64,000 nt of DNA from Wenyingzhuangia gilva (GCF_030519655.1 NZ_JAUMIT010000005.1:268542-332541); one strand, 5' to 3'. Positions 43,256 to 52,721 are shown, counted from the stretch's first letter. Notes: generated by a model not told the origin, from the letters alone. Numbers and translations: made by a program.

Positions 43256-44308
43256 CTAATCGCTAATTGTTCCCTGACAACTACTACCTGCACCAGCCGT
43301 ACAACCGTAGCAGTGTTGAGACACAACAATATCTCGTTTTTGTAAAGCGTCCAAATCAAATTCAGATAAATGTGTTCCTTGTGTGGCTACTTTTAAATTT
43401 AGTTGTTGATTAAAATCACAATCGTATAAATTACCATTCCAATCTATAGAAATAGTGTTTTTACACATCACGTTTTTTACTGCTTCAGGGTTGTAGGCAT
43501 CTACCAATTCATCCATATAATCTTCGTAGTTTTCTGAAGCGACTAAGAATTCTAAAAATCTACTGATAGGCAAGTTGGTGATGGCAAATAGATGATTAAA
43601 AGAGATGTTAAAATCTTCTTTAAGGGCTTTTTTAAATTCTTGTTCTAGTTCCGATTGATTTCCAGGTAAAAAAGCACCAGAGGGATTAAAAACCAAATCT
43701 AATTTTAAACCAGTTCCTGTTATTCCGTACCCCACTTTGTTTAGTTCTTTTAAAGCTTCAATAGAAGCATCAAAAACACCATCACCACGTTGTTTGTCAG
43801 TTTTTCCTTTTTTATAAAAAGGTAGAGAAGAAACCACATGAATATTATGTTTCTTAAAAAACTCAGGTAAATCGTAATATTTTTTATTGGCTCTAAGAAT
43901 GGTTAAATTAGAACGAACAATAAAGTCTTTTACGCCAATTTTACTAGCTTCTTCTACAAACCATCTAAAATTAGGATTCATTTCTGGAGCACCACCAGTT
44001 AAATCTAAAGTAGTAGCACCAGATTCTTTTAACTTGTTCAAACATAGTTGCATGGTTTCAGTAGTCATGATCTCTTTTCTATCGGGACCTGCATCTACAT
44101 GACAATGGGCACAAACTTGGTTACACATATAACCCAAATTCACTTGAAATATTTCAAGTTTATTAGGTTTTAAAGGATATTGATTGCTCTCGGAAACTTT
44201 TTGCTTAAATATTGGCAATTCTCCATTTGCAAACACACCGCTGTTAAATAATGCGATTTGATTTTTAGGATTTGCCAAACTATTTTTTCTCTTTGCGAGT
44301 GATTTCAT
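43256..44308 (-). CDS. arsS: Arsenosugar radical SAM protein (ArsS)
   Basis: The 350-aa radical SAM enzyme has the cluster motif CNQVCAHCHVDAGPDR (CxxxCxxC) near residue 62 and a C-terminal Cys-rich end HCYGCTAGAGSSC, likely binding an extra cluster. It would attach a 5'-deoxyadenosyl group to dimethylarsenite. Length matches the family. The 88-bp gap to the next gene holds a strong periodic repeat. It is the signature gene of arsenosugar synthesis. Confidence 0.92.
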   Translation of the reverse strand: MKSLAKRKNSLANPKNQIALFNSGVFANGELPIFKQKVSESNQYPLKPNKLEIFQVNLGYMCNQVCAHCHVDAGPDRKEIMTTETMQLCLNKLKESGATTLDLTGGAPEMNPNFRWFVEEASKIGVKDFIVRSNLTILRANKKYYDLPEFFKKHNIHVVSSLPFYKKGKTDKQRGDGVFDASIEALKELNKVGYGITGTGLKLDLVFNPSGAFLPGNQSELEQEFKKALKEDFNISFNHLFAITNLPISRFLEFLVASENYEDYMDELVDAYNPEAVKNVMCKNTISIDWNGNLYDCDFNQQLNLKVATQGTHLSEFDLDALQKRDIVVSQHCYGCTAGAGSSCQGTISD

Positions 44309-44316
44309 TTGTAAGG

Positions 44317-44392
44317 GTATCAGGTATCAGGTATCTGGTAGCAGGTGTTTTAAAGTGTTTATTCTAGATACTTGCTACTGGTTACTTGATAC
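44317..44392. repeat. Periodic imperfect inverted-repeat element (GTATCAGG type)
   Basis: Left arm: GTATCAGG, TATCAGG, TATCTGG, TAGCAGG at 7-bp steps. Right arm complements: CTTGCTACTGG, TTACTTGATAC. The arms pair over about 28 bases with few mismatches, and the element ends 5 bases before the AhpD-like gene stop. Confidence 0.6.
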
Positions 44393-44396
44393 TTTT

Positions 44397-44732
44397 TTAC
44401 ATAGACAACTTGTCGTATTTTTTCATCATTTGTACACCGTGTACCAAAGTAGCTCCAGATTTTATAGCAGCAGCCACATGTACGGCTTCCATCATTTCTT
44501 CTCTTTCCAAACCACGTTTTAATCCATCACTGGTATAAGCATCAATGCAATAAGCACATTGAACGGTGTGAGATACGGCTAGGGCAATTAAAGATTTTTC
44601 GCGAGCCGTTAAAGCTCCTTCTTCAAATACCTTTCCGTAATACTCAAAAAACTTTTCGCCTAATTCTTGATCCCATTCGCTAATTTTTCCAAAATCTTTT
44701 AAATCTTTTGGATCGTAATATGTTTTTTGCAT
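44397..44732 (-). CDS. AhpD-like (carboxymuconolactone decarboxylase) arsenosugar-associated peroxidase-like protein
   Basis: The 111-aa protein (ATG 44732, MQKTYYDPKD) has the AhpD/CMD core with HTVQCAYCIDAYTSDG, the CxxC plus distal His of peroxidase-like members. This type is annotated as arsenosugar-associated. ATG 44762, the frame beginning, would overlap the DUF547 gene and is not preferred. It may detoxify or regenerate a redox partner; the true role is unknown. Confidence 0.85.
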   Translation of the reverse strand: MQKTYYDPKDLKDFGKISEWDQELGEKFFEYYGKVFEEGALTAREKSLIALAVSHTVQCAYCIDAYTSDGLKRGLEREEMMEAVHVAAAIKSGATLVHGVQMMKKYDKLSM

Positions 44733-44737
44733 GTTGA

Positions 44738-45448
44738 TTATTTTTGTTTGTTTAGGTTCCAATTGTATTCCTTGTACACAATTGTTGCACCACTATTTAT
44801 TTTAAGATTGCTGTATTGGTTGATAAAAGTAATTAAATCGGTTTGTTGGGTAAAATCCTCTTGAAACCAATTAAAAATTTGTGACAATTCTAGTTTATTG
44901 ACAGTGATTTTATTTCGATGCTCATCGTTTATAAAATTTGTCATTGATTTCGTCAGTAAATCATCGATGTTTTTTTCTGTAAAAGCCTTGTTAGGTAGAG
45001 CAGGACAGGAGATAGATGCACAATTAACCCCAACATGAATTCTAGGATCCTTAAATTTTTTTCGTAAAATTTCATGTTCAATAAAATTTAAAGTGTAAGC
45101 TTTACCGCCAACCTTAGCAAAAGGAATTTCCCAAGCGTTTTTGTTGTTTTGTTTGATGTCTAGAATTGAATTTAAAGGGTAGTGTTCTAAAATCAATTTG
45201 ATGGTATAGGCATTATATGCATTTATCCAAAAGGCTTTTTGCTTGTTTTTAGACCAACTATCATTGGGTTTTGTCTTGTCTAAATATGTTAAGTAGTGAT
45301 TTAAAATGATGCTATCATTTTTAAATCCATCATAATTAACCCAACCATTTTTATCTACATTTTTCTGAAGTAATTGATTCCAAACATGTTCTTGAGCAAA
45401 ATTTTGGATACTCATTAATAAAGTAAAAACGAATAACAGTAGTTTCAT
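44738..45448 (-). CDS. DUF547 domain protein, secreted
   Basis: The 236-aa protein has a signal peptide (MKLLLFVFTLLMSIQNFAQ) and the DUF547 core with WINAYNAYTIKLILEHYP and RIHVGVNCASISCPALPNKAF (cysteine pair). Members of this family are found with arsenosugar genes in Bacteroidota and have papain-like fold features. It begins the minus-strand cluster. Its enzymatic activity is not known. Confidence 0.85.
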   Translation of the reverse strand: MKLLLFVFTLLMSIQNFAQEHVWNQLLQKNVDKNGWVNYDGFKNDSIILNHYLTYLDKTKPNDSWSKNKQKAFWINAYNAYTIKLILEHYPLNSILDIKQNNKNAWEIPFAKVGGKAYTLNFIEHEILRKKFKDPRIHVGVNCASISCPALPNKAFTEKNIDDLLTKSMTNFINDEHRNKITVNKLELSQIFNWFQEDFTQQTDLITFINQYSNLKINSGATIVYKEYNWNLNKQK

Positions 45449-45511
45449 GTAGTATACTTTTTGTTGGTAAATAATCTTAATGAAACCTTAGTGGGCGTTT
45501 CTGCTAAATCA

Positions 45512-46207
45512 TTACAGAACTAATTTTGTAATTTCTTGATTTGTTTCTAGGTTGAATTTCTTTTTCATGAAATAAATAATGATATAAAGTATTGGAGTAT
45601 CTAAAAGAGCAATCAATGCTTTGAATAAAAAACCGCTAATCACAAATGGAAGAAAAGAAGTCCATGGAAATACTTTAAATACACAAAGCAATCCTACAAC
45701 CAAGCTAGTATCAATAAATTGAGAGGTAAAAGTCGAGAAATTATTTCTAATCCAAAGATGTTTTCCTTGGGTATAATCTTTCCAAAAATGATAGATTCTA
45801 ATATCTACAAACTGAGCAGCTAAATAAGCTAGCATAGAAGCCAAAACCCCTAATGGAGACAAACCAAATACTTTGGTAAAAGTTTCATCATTTACAGGAG
45901 AAGTTGCAATGGCAGGAGCGTGGTTGGCAATTAATATAATAGCCATAGAAAATACTGAAGCAAAAATGCCGACAATCACTACTTGATTGGCTTTTTTCTT
46001 CCCATATATTTCAGAAATGGTATCGGTAATTAAAAAAGTGATAGGGTATGGTAAAATTCCCACAGAGATTTCAAATCGATACCAACCAAAAGGCTCCCAA
46101 TAAAAAAACTTTTGAAAAATTAAATTAGAAACCACTAATGAGGTAACGAATAAAGTGGCTAGAATTAAATAGATATTGGTAGCTAGTTTTTCTTTTTTTG
46201 TAATCAT
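45512..46207 (-). CDS. yhhQ: Queuosine precursor transporter (YhhQ/VUT family)
   Basis: The 231-aa membrane protein has six helices and the conserved ILPYPITFLITDTISEIYGKK segment with charged residues inside the membrane, the signature of the VUT_1/YhhQ family that imports preQ0/preQ1 for tRNA queuosine. A minus-strand gene divergent from fabD. No preQ1 riboswitch is evident. Confidence 0.85.
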   Translation of the reverse strand: MITKKEKLATNIYLILATLFVTSLVVSNLIFQKFFYWEPFGWYRFEISVGILPYPITFLITDTISEIYGKKKANQVVIVGIFASVFSMAIILIANHAPAIATSPVNDETFTKVFGLSPLGVLASMLAYLAAQFVDIRIYHFWKDYTQGKHLWIRNNFSTFTSQFIDTSLVVGLLCVFKVFPWTSFLPFVISGFLFKALIALLDTPILYIIIYFMKKKFNLETNQEITKLVL

Positions 46208-46259
46208 ACAGTATTTGTCTTATCTTCCTTAAAAATAGAACTCTTTAAGTGAAAAAACA

Positions 46260-46287
46260 TTGTTTTTGGGGTTTTTTGCTATTTTTG
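46260..46287 (+). promoter_or_regulatory. Promoter of fabD
   Basis: TTG (46260-46262), 17 bp, then a perfect TATTTTTG (46280-46287), 28 bp before the start codon. Confidence 0.6.
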
Positions 46288-46315
46288 CCCCACAAAATTT
46301 AGAAAACTAATTTTT

Positions 46316-47197
46316 ATGAAAGCATATGTATTTCCTGGACAAGGAGCACAGTTTACAGGAATGGGGAAAGATTTATACGATAATTCTCCATTGGCTAAAG
46401 AATTATTTGAACAAGCAAATGAGATTTTAGGATTTGAAATTACTAAAATTATGTTCGAAGGTTCTGCTGATGATTTAATGCAAACCAACGTAACGCAACC
46501 AGCTGTATTTTTACATTCTGTAATTTTGGCAAAAGTTTTAGGAGATGATTTTAAGGCAGATATGGTCGCTGGACATTCTTTAGGAGAATTATCAGCTTTA
46601 GTTGCCAACGGAACTTTATCTTTTGAAGACGGATTAAAATTAGTCGCTAAACGTGCAGATGCCATGCAAAAAGCATGTGAAATGCAAGCAGGAACTATGG
46701 CGGCAGTTTTAGGATTAGAAGATGCTGTAGTAGAAGAAGTTTGTGCTGCAATTGATGGAGATGTAGTAGCTGCAAATTACAACTGCCCAGGACAATTAGT
46801 GATTTCTGGAGAATTAGAAGCAGTAAAAGCAGCTTGTGAATTGGCTACTGAAAAAGGAGCACGAAGAGCATTGTTATTACCAGTAGGAGGAGCATTTCAC
46901 TCACCATTAATGGCACCAGCAAAAGAAGAATTAGCAGCAGCTATAGAGGCAACTCAGTTTAATGAGCCTTCTTGCCCAGTGTACCAAAATGTAGTAGCGA
47001 AAGCCGTTACAAATCCTGCTGAAATTAAAGAAAATTTAATCGCTCAGTTAACAGGGGCTGTAAAATGGACACAATGTGCACAAGCCATGATTGCTGATGG
47101 AGCAACAGAAGTAATTGAAGTTGGGCCAGGAAAAGTATTACAAGGTTTATTTGCTAAAATAGATAGAACTGTTGCTAGAAGTAGTGCAGAGGTCTAA
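46316..47197 (+). CDS. fabD: Malonyl-CoA:ACP transacylase
   Basis: The 293-aa enzyme loads malonyl on ACP. Motifs: FPGQGAQFTGMG at the start, active-site Ser in AGHSLGELSALV, and GGAFHSPLM with the catalytic His. It is a stand-alone gene with its own promoter and terminator. Confidence 0.96.
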   Translation: MKAYVFPGQGAQFTGMGKDLYDNSPLAKELFEQANEILGFEITKIMFEGSADDLMQTNVTQPAVFLHSVILAKVLGDDFKADMVAGHSLGELSALVANGTLSFEDGLKLVAKRADAMQKACEMQAGTMAAVLGLEDAVVEEVCAAIDGDVVAANYNCPGQLVISGELEAVKAACELATEKGARRALLLPVGGAFHSPLMAPAKEELAAAIEATQFNEPSCPVYQNVVAKAVTNPAEIKENLIAQLTGAVKWTQCAQAMIADGATEVIEVGPGKVLQGLFAKIDRTVARSSAEV

Positions 47198-47220
47198 AAA
47201 TAGAATTCACATAAAATTTA

Positions 47221-47254
47221 AAATCCCTTCTGAAAAACTCAGAAGGGATTTTTT
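47221..47254. terminator. Bidirectional terminator between fabD and the cupin gene
   Basis: AAATCCCTTCTGA/TCAGAAGGGATTT, 13-bp perfect stem with loop AAAAC and T-run after. Confidence 0.9.
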
Positions 47255-47759
47255 ATGATAGTGTAAGCTCTGTAATCATTTTTTCATGTTCAGGAAATAA
47301 AGCAATCAATTCATTTCTTTTTGCGAGTGTAAAATCATCAAAGTCAAAACCGGGAGCAACGGCACAACCTACCAAGCTATAACTGTCTTTTTGTTCAACA
47401 GTTGCAGCAAACCAATATTCTCTGGGAACAGTATGTTGGAATTGTTGCCCTTTTAGAACGTTATTCCCAAGCATTACAAAACTATATTCACCACTAGGTG
47501 AAATTTGATGAATTTTTATTGGAGCTCCTTCATGAAAATACCATGTTTCTTCTTGATTGATTTTATGGAAAGCAGAAAAATCATCAGAAGTTAAAAGAAA
47601 GTAAATACTGGTGTAATAATTTCTATCACCATTGAATAGATCGGGCAAAGAGTTTTGAGGTATTTTGCCTACGCTTCGATGCGTTTCTTTAAAATACCCA
47701 CCTTCGGGATGTTGAATCAGTTCCAGTTGATCAATCAATAATTGCGCTCTTTTTGTCAT
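47253..47759 (-). CDS. Cupin (DUF985) family protein
   Basis: The 168-aa protein has the cupin_5/DUF985 features: IQHPEGGYFKETHRS, YYTSIYFLL, EETWYFHEGAPIKIHQIS, and PGFDFDDFTLAKRNELIALFP. The fold binds metal with His/Glu; the function is not known in detail. Its start overlaps the next gene's stop by 4 bp (47756-47759), so the two are likely cotranscribed. Confidence 0.8.
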   Translation of the reverse strand: MTKRAQLLIDQLELIQHPEGGYFKETHRSVGKIPQNSLPDLFNGDRNYYTSIYFLLTSDDFSAFHKINQEETWYFHEGAPIKIHQISPSGEYSFVMLGNNVLKGQQFQHTVPREYWFAATVEQKDSYSLVGCAVAPGFDFDDFTLAKRNELIALFPEHEKMITELTLS

Positions 47760-48565
47760 AGTATTGATGATTGTTTTTGAGTATATACTTTAAAATTATA
47801 ATATTGTGCTGATCTTGTAAACATATGTCTTAAACCAATTCTGCCTTCTTCAACTTTGTTTTTAGGAAGTTTCCATGTAAAAAGTTTAGAGTTGTTTTTT
47901 CCAGCTACATTAAAATACAAGTGTGTATTGGTTTTAATTACTGTTATTTTATAAGTTTCGTTAGGAATAAATAAATCAGTATTAAAATATGCGGGATTAA
48001 TTTCAGTTGAGGTATTAAAATTTTGTCCTTCTAAAACAGGATACTGTCTAACTCTGATATAATCATTTTTTGCATCTGTATTTTTACTTCCATAAGCAGC
48101 ATAGCTAATGTGTAAAGTTTTCATGTTTTTATAATAAGTACTCATGGCTGGAACTTTTCTTAAATCATTCCATTTGCTGATGTTGGTTGTGTATGGAGTT
48201 TTACCAATTCCTGTAGCCTGAATATAAAGAATGTTTACCCACTTTGTTGTTGAGTCTTTTCGGGTGTAATTGTATTCTATTTTAATAGTTCCTTTAAAAG
48301 ATTTTTTGGTCCATAAAACAGCATGGCAAGAATCGTTTCTTTCTATTTTTCCTGCACTAAAAACCATTCCTTCTTTAGTGTTTTTTACCTGAGCACGTAA
48401 CCCATCTAAAAACCATTTTGTTTTCCAATTTTCGGTTCCATCATCTTTAAATTTTAAACTCCAATTCTTAGAGTTGTTTAGTTGATGAAATTGTTCATTG
48501 TTTTGTGAATAACAGAATTGGGTAATCAATAAAAAAGAAATCAATAAAAAGTATTGTTTAATCAT
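47756..48565 (-). CDS. Secreted protein, DUF1961-like (concanavalin-like fold)
   Basis: The 269-aa protein has a signal peptide (MIKQYFLLISFLLITQFCYS) and beta-rich sequence with WTKKSFKGTIKIEYNYTRKD and RIGLRHMFTRSAQYYNFKVY, like lamin/DUF1961 or laminin-G-like carbohydrate-binding proteins. No catalytic pair is evident. It lies upstream of the cupin gene with a 4-bp overlap; both may belong to sugar metabolism. The family call is moderate. Confidence 0.5.
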   Translation of the reverse strand: MIKQYFLLISFLLITQFCYSQNNEQFHQLNNSKNWSLKFKDDGTENWKTKWFLDGLRAQVKNTKEGMVFSAGKIERNDSCHAVLWTKKSFKGTIKIEYNYTRKDSTTKWVNILYIQATGIGKTPYTTNISKWNDLRKVPAMSTYYKNMKTLHISYAAYGSKNTDAKNDYIRVRQYPVLEGQNFNTSTEINPAYFNTDLFIPNETYKITVIKTNTHLYFNVAGKNNSKLFTWKLPKNKVEEGRIGLRHMFTRSAQYYNFKVYTQKQSSIL

Positions 48566-48624
48566 TTCTGTTGAATGTTTGTTTAGCGCTAAATTTAATT
48601 ATTTTCCTTAAAATGGAAATAAAA

Positions 48625-48650
48625 AAAAATCAGCTATGAAGCTGATTTTT
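48625..48650. terminator. Bidirectional terminator between the secreted-protein gene and the U32 gene
   Basis: AAAAATCAGCT/AGCTGATTTTT, 11-bp perfect stem with loop ATGA. It can end the U32 gene on the minus strand. Confidence 0.85.
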
Positions 48651-48680
48651 TAGTGATTATATTTTTAAAAAGATGATTTC

Positions 48681-50570
48681 TTAGTCAAATTTTGCCCATT
48701 CAAATTCCTCTTCATCATATTTAAGGTCTGCATCTTTTTCCCAAATTTCCATTTCACAAGGCTTGCAGTTAAACTTTAATTTGTATTCGTTTTCACCGTG
48801 AGAAAGGGTCAACGGTTCTTTTAACTTTTCTCCCATGGTAGCACGTTGGAATCTTGCACATTTACCCAATTCGTATTTTACACAATATTTGGTAGTCATT
48901 ACTCTGGCCTTTCCAGGTTCCCATTGCAATTCAAAAGCTTTTTCAATTTCTTCAACACCATGTCTTTTGTAAAACTGTCTTGCTAATTTATTAGATACAT
49001 TATAAGTAAAATCTAATGTTTTTTCAGGATAAGGATGATCTGTTTTTACAATTGGTTGCTCGTCTCTATGATATTCCTCAATTCGGATGTCTATTAGTTT
49101 GTCTAAAACGGTTCTTCTAATTTCGTTGATTTTAGAAATTGGCACAAACCAATTGTCTTTTACTTTAATGGTAATATCATCAACAATAAAAGGCGTGTTT
49201 CCTGTTTTAACTAAGTTTTTTTCTAAGTTACTTTTTAAGAAACCTTCTTTCTTCGCTAATTCTTTGGTGATTTTAAATCCTTCAGAACTAACATGTCCAT
49301 CTTCATCAGTAGCGGTTAAACTAAATCCGTATTGAGTTTCTTCAAATTTTAGTTGTACTCCAATTTTTCTGATAGCACTGTTGTCTTTTTCAACTTGTTT
49401 GTTAAAATTAGCATCAGAGTTTCTAGAAATTAAAGTTCCTATAGCAATGTTTTTATAGTTGTTTGGAGTAATCCAACCGTTTTCTACCGTATTGATTTGC
49501 ACTCCATCTGCTTCATTTTCTTCATTAATAAAATAAAGTCCATCACCATTGTTTAGTTTCTCAGCATTTTCAATCAAGTATTTTCCGTTTTTAACTTCAA
49601 TTACTTTACCTATGATTTGACCTTTAGATTTTGGGCTTTCCCAAGATCCAATTTTAGCCATACGTTTGTTTACAAAATAATCGGTGTAACCACGGTTAAA
49701 ACTTCTGTCCATTTCTGCATCAAAAGTGTAAAAAGTTCTACCAGACGAAGCTTTTTGATAATTTTCTTTACCCTCACCATTTAAAAAATCATCTAATTTT
49801 TTTCTTAGGTATGAAACGTTATTTTTAACGTAAACTACATCTTTTAATCTTCCTTCAATTTTAAACGACATCACTCCAGCTTCAATCATTTGAGGCAATT
49901 GATCACTTAAATCTAAATCTTTGATAGATAATAAATGACTGCTTTCTATTAAAGTATCATTATTTCCATCAGTCAATTTATAAGGCAATCTACAGTTTTG
50001 TGCGCATGAACCACGGTTGGCACTACGTTCTCCACCGGCAACACTCATATAACAGTTTCCGCTAAAAGAAACACACAAAGCACCAGAAACAAAAAATTCT
50101 AACTCAACATCGCAAGCTTCGTTAATTTCTTTTATCTGATCTAAGTTTAATTCTCTAGCCAACACCACACGTTTCATTCCTGCTTTTTGCAAAAAATCCA
50201 CCTGTTTAGGATCTCTGTTGTTGGCTTGGGTACTTGCGTGGATTACAATAGGAGGTAAGTTCATTTCAAAAATAGCCATGTCTTGTACAATCAAAGCATC
50301 CACTCCAACATGGTATAATTCATGAATTAATTTTTCACAGGTTTCTAATTCATTATCATATAAAATGGTGTTGATCACCACAAAAACTTGTGCTTTAAAT
50401 AAATGAGCATATCTTACCATTTCGGCAATATCAGCTACTGAGTTGTTTGCGTTTGTACGTGCTCCAAATTGTGGAGCTCCAATATATACAGCATCTGCTC
50501 CTGCATTGATGGCTGCCATTCCTTGAATTAGGTTTTTGGCAGGTGCTAAAATTTCAACCTTTTTTCTCAT
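48681..50570 (-). CDS. U32 family peptidase-like protein (TrhP/RlhA type)
   Basis: The 629-aa protein begins KVEILAPAKNLIQGMAAINAGADAVYIGAP and has the U32 signature ELEFFVSGALCVSFSGNCYM plus RGSCAQNCRLPY, cysteines of an iron-sulfur site. A C-terminal extension (about 420-629) adds another Cys-rich end CARFQ and CKPCEMEIW. Homologues act in hydroxylation of tRNA uridine 34 or 23S rRNA cytidine rather than as peptidases. It is a single-gene unit. Confidence 0.85.
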   Translation of the reverse strand: MRKKVEILAPAKNLIQGMAAINAGADAVYIGAPQFGARTNANNSVADIAEMVRYAHLFKAQVFVVINTILYDNELETCEKLIHELYHVGVDALIVQDMAIFEMNLPPIVIHASTQANNRDPKQVDFLQKAGMKRVVLARELNLDQIKEINEACDVELEFFVSGALCVSFSGNCYMSVAGGERSANRGSCAQNCRLPYKLTDGNNDTLIESSHLLSIKDLDLSDQLPQMIEAGVMSFKIEGRLKDVVYVKNNVSYLRKKLDDFLNGEGKENYQKASSGRTFYTFDAEMDRSFNRGYTDYFVNKRMAKIGSWESPKSKGQIIGKVIEVKNGKYLIENAEKLNNGDGLYFINEENEADGVQINTVENGWITPNNYKNIAIGTLISRNSDANFNKQVEKDNSAIRKIGVQLKFEETQYGFSLTATDEDGHVSSEGFKITKELAKKEGFLKSNLEKNLVKTGNTPFIVDDITIKVKDNWFVPISKINEIRRTVLDKLIDIRIEEYHRDEQPIVKTDHPYPEKTLDFTYNVSNKLARQFYKRHGVEEIEKAFELQWEPGKARVMTTKYCVKYELGKCARFQRATMGEKLKEPLTLSHGENEYKLKFNCKPCEMEIWEKDADLKYDEEEFEWAKFD

Positions 50571-50837
50571 AAGTATTATAAATTCCTAAATAGACTCCTT
50601 AGTGCTTCTGTACTAGTTGATAAAATGCTTTTTATCAAAGGATTAGACTAGAAATGTAATTTGTTTTAAAAATTAGGGACTGCAAAGTTACTATTTTTAG
50701 TTGGTAAAATAATTAATAATCAAAGGTTTAAGATGATTTTCTCTTTGCTTTTTAGATTGATGAAAACAGAGATTGAAATAAAATTAAAATGATAACTTTA
50801 CCAACTGTTATTAAAAACAAAAAGAAATACATAGAGC

Positions 50838-51677
50838 ATGTCAACAATCAACTGGAAAACAGTCAAGGAATACGAAGATATTACTTATAAAAAATGTGAT
50901 GGAGTAGCAAGAATTGCTTTTAACAGACCTAATGTTAGAAATGCGTTTAGACCTAAAACCACTTCAGAATTATATGATGCTTTTTACGATGCACAAGAAG
51001 ATCCAAATATTGGAGTAGTTCTATTATCGGCAGAAGGTCCATCCACAAAAGATGGTGTATATTCTTTCTGTTCTGGTGGAGACCAAAAAGCAAGAGGACA
51101 CCAAGGATATGTTGGAGAAGATGGAGCACATCGTTTAAATATTTTAGAAGTACAACGTTTGATTCGTTTTATGCCTAAAGTAGTGATTGCCGTTGTTCCA
51201 GGATGGGCAGTTGGTGGCGGACATAGTTTACACGTGGTTTGTGATATGACTTTGGCGAGTGAAGAACATGCTATTTTTAAACAAACAGATGCCGATGTTA
51301 CTAGTTTTGATGGTGGATACGGATCTGCTTATTTGGCTAAAATGGTAGGACAGAAAAAAGCTAGAGAAATTTTCTTTTTAGGAAGAAATTATTCTGCTCA
51401 AGAAGCTTTTGAAATGGGAATGGTTAATAAAGTAGTTCCTCATGCTGAGTTAGAAGACACTGCCTATGAGTGGGCACAGGAGGTTTTAGGAAAATCACCG
51501 TTATCTATCAGAATGTTAAAGTTTGCTATGAACTTAACCGATGACGGAATGGTAGGGCAACAAGTTTTTGCAGGTGAAGCAACTCGTTTGGCGTATATGA
51601 CAGATGAAGCGAAAGAAGGTAGAAATGCCTTTTTAGAAAAGCGTAAACCAAATTTTGATAAAAAATATATTGTATAA
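50838..51677 (+). CDS. menB: 1,4-dihydroxy-2-naphthoyl-CoA synthase
   Basis: The 279-aa crotonase-family enzyme cyclises o-succinylbenzoyl-CoA in menaquinone synthesis. Motifs: FNRPNVRNAFRPKT, the oxyanion-hole SFCSGGDQKARG, and VPGWAVGGGHSLHVVCDMTLASE, with the MenB-specific DVTSFDGGYGSAYLA. The gap upstream has a candidate promoter (TTG 50773-50775, TAACTTTA 50793-50800). No other men genes are near. Confidence 0.95.
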   Translation: MSTINWKTVKEYEDITYKKCDGVARIAFNRPNVRNAFRPKTTSELYDAFYDAQEDPNIGVVLLSAEGPSTKDGVYSFCSGGDQKARGHQGYVGEDGAHRLNILEVQRLIRFMPKVVIAVVPGWAVGGGHSLHVVCDMTLASEEHAIFKQTDADVTSFDGGYGSAYLAKMVGQKKAREIFFLGRNYSAQEAFEMGMVNKVVPHAELEDTAYEWAQEVLGKSPLSIRMLKFAMNLTDDGMVGQQVFAGEATRLAYMTDEAKEGRNAFLEKRKPNFDKKYIV

Positions 51678-51678
51678 A

Positions 51679-51748
51679 TAGTTTATGGTTTGTAGTTGTT
51701 CGTTGATGGAAATCTCACTAATAACTATAAACTAACAACCACCAACTA
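51679..51748. repeat. Periodic imperfect inverted-repeat element (AGTTG/TGGTT type)
   Basis: Left arm TAGTT..TGGTT..TAGTT..GTT at 7-bp steps; right arm, read on the other strand, gives TAGTTGGTGGTTGTTAGTTT, matching in register. It lies between menB and purU. Confidence 0.6.
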
Positions 51749-51754
51749 AAATTA

Positions 51755-52627
51755 ATGAAACCACAAATCATAACTTTTTTAATAAAGTGTCCCGATCAAA
51801 AAGGGATTGTATCAAAAATAACGCACTTCTTTTATCAAGAAGGTTTTAACTTAGTAAGTGCACAACAATATACCAATTCAATAGACGGAATGTTTTTTAT
51901 GCGTTTGCGCATAGAATCAGACGACTCTGTAACCATTACTAAAGAACAACTAGAAGAGCGTTTTGCTCGTTTGGCTCCTGCGTATGATATTGTGTGGAGT
52001 GTGGACTATGGGATTACAAAACAAAAAGTAGCCATTATGGTTTCTCATACTACTCACAACTTATATGATTTGTTGCAACGTAACAAAGAAGAAAAATTAC
52101 ATTGTGATGTAAAAATGGTGGTAAGCAATCATACCAAATTAAAACCGATTGCTGATATGTTTGAAATTCCTTTTTATCATTTACCAGTAACCAAGGATAC
52201 TAAAAAAGAACAAGAGCAACAGTTAATAGATTTGTTTGATTCTAATGACATCGATTTAATTATCATGGCTCGTTACATGCAAATTTTATCAAATGATTTT
52301 ATCAATCATTATCCTAATAAAATCATTAATATTCATCACTCTTTTTTACCTGCTTTTCAGGGAGCAAATCCTTATATGAGAGCTTATGAGAGGGGAGTAA
52401 AGTTAATTGGTGCTACCGCACATTACGCAACTCAAGATTTAGATGAAGGGCCAATTATTGAACAAGATGTAGAACGAGTTACGCACGAAAGTACTCCAAC
52501 TACGTTAAAAGCTATTGGAGCAGATATTGAAACAATGGTGTTGGCTAGAGCTGTAAAAAGTCATTTAAACAATCAAATTATTGTAGACAATAACAAAGCA
52601 ATTGTGTTTCCAGAAACAGGAGAGTAA
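51755..52627 (+). CDS. purU: Formyltetrahydrofolate deformylase
   Basis: The 290-aa protein has an N-terminal ACT domain (about 6-85, CPDQKGIVSKIT) and a formyltransferase-type domain with the catalytic NIHHSFLPAFQGANPY and the Asp in HYATQDLDEGPII. It hydrolyses 10-formyl-THF to formate and THF. Length is normal. It follows menB with a repeat-filled 77-bp gap. Confidence 0.95.
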   Translation: MKPQIITFLIKCPDQKGIVSKITHFFYQEGFNLVSAQQYTNSIDGMFFMRLRIESDDSVTITKEQLEERFARLAPAYDIVWSVDYGITKQKVAIMVSHTTHNLYDLLQRNKEEKLHCDVKMVVSNHTKLKPIADMFEIPFYHLPVTKDTKKEQEQQLIDLFDSNDIDLIIMARYMQILSNDFINHYPNKIINIHHSFLPAFQGANPYMRAYERGVKLIGATAHYATQDLDEGPIIEQDVERVTHESTPTTLKAIGADIETMVLARAVKSHLNNQIIVDNNKAIVFPETGE

Positions 52628-52636
52628 AATTTAAAT

Positions 52637-52714
52637 AGTACAAAGTAAAAAAGTACGAAGTACATAGTTAGCGTAGCTATGGTACTAAATACTCAGTACT
52701 CAGTACTTAATACT
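52637..52714. repeat. Periodic imperfect inverted-repeat element (AGTACTGAG type)
   Basis: Left arm AGTACAAAGTA..AGTACGAAGTACATAG; right arm on the other strand AGTATTAAGTACTGAGTACT. Steps are 7-8 bp. It lies between purU and the FAH-family gene. Confidence 0.6.
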
Positions 52715-52721
52715 AAATAAC

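Noticed and set aside
44317..44392. CRISPR-like short repeats (GTATCAGG words)
   Set aside because: Units are 7-8 bp with no unique spacers, no leader and no cas genes. It is a periodic inverted-repeat element.
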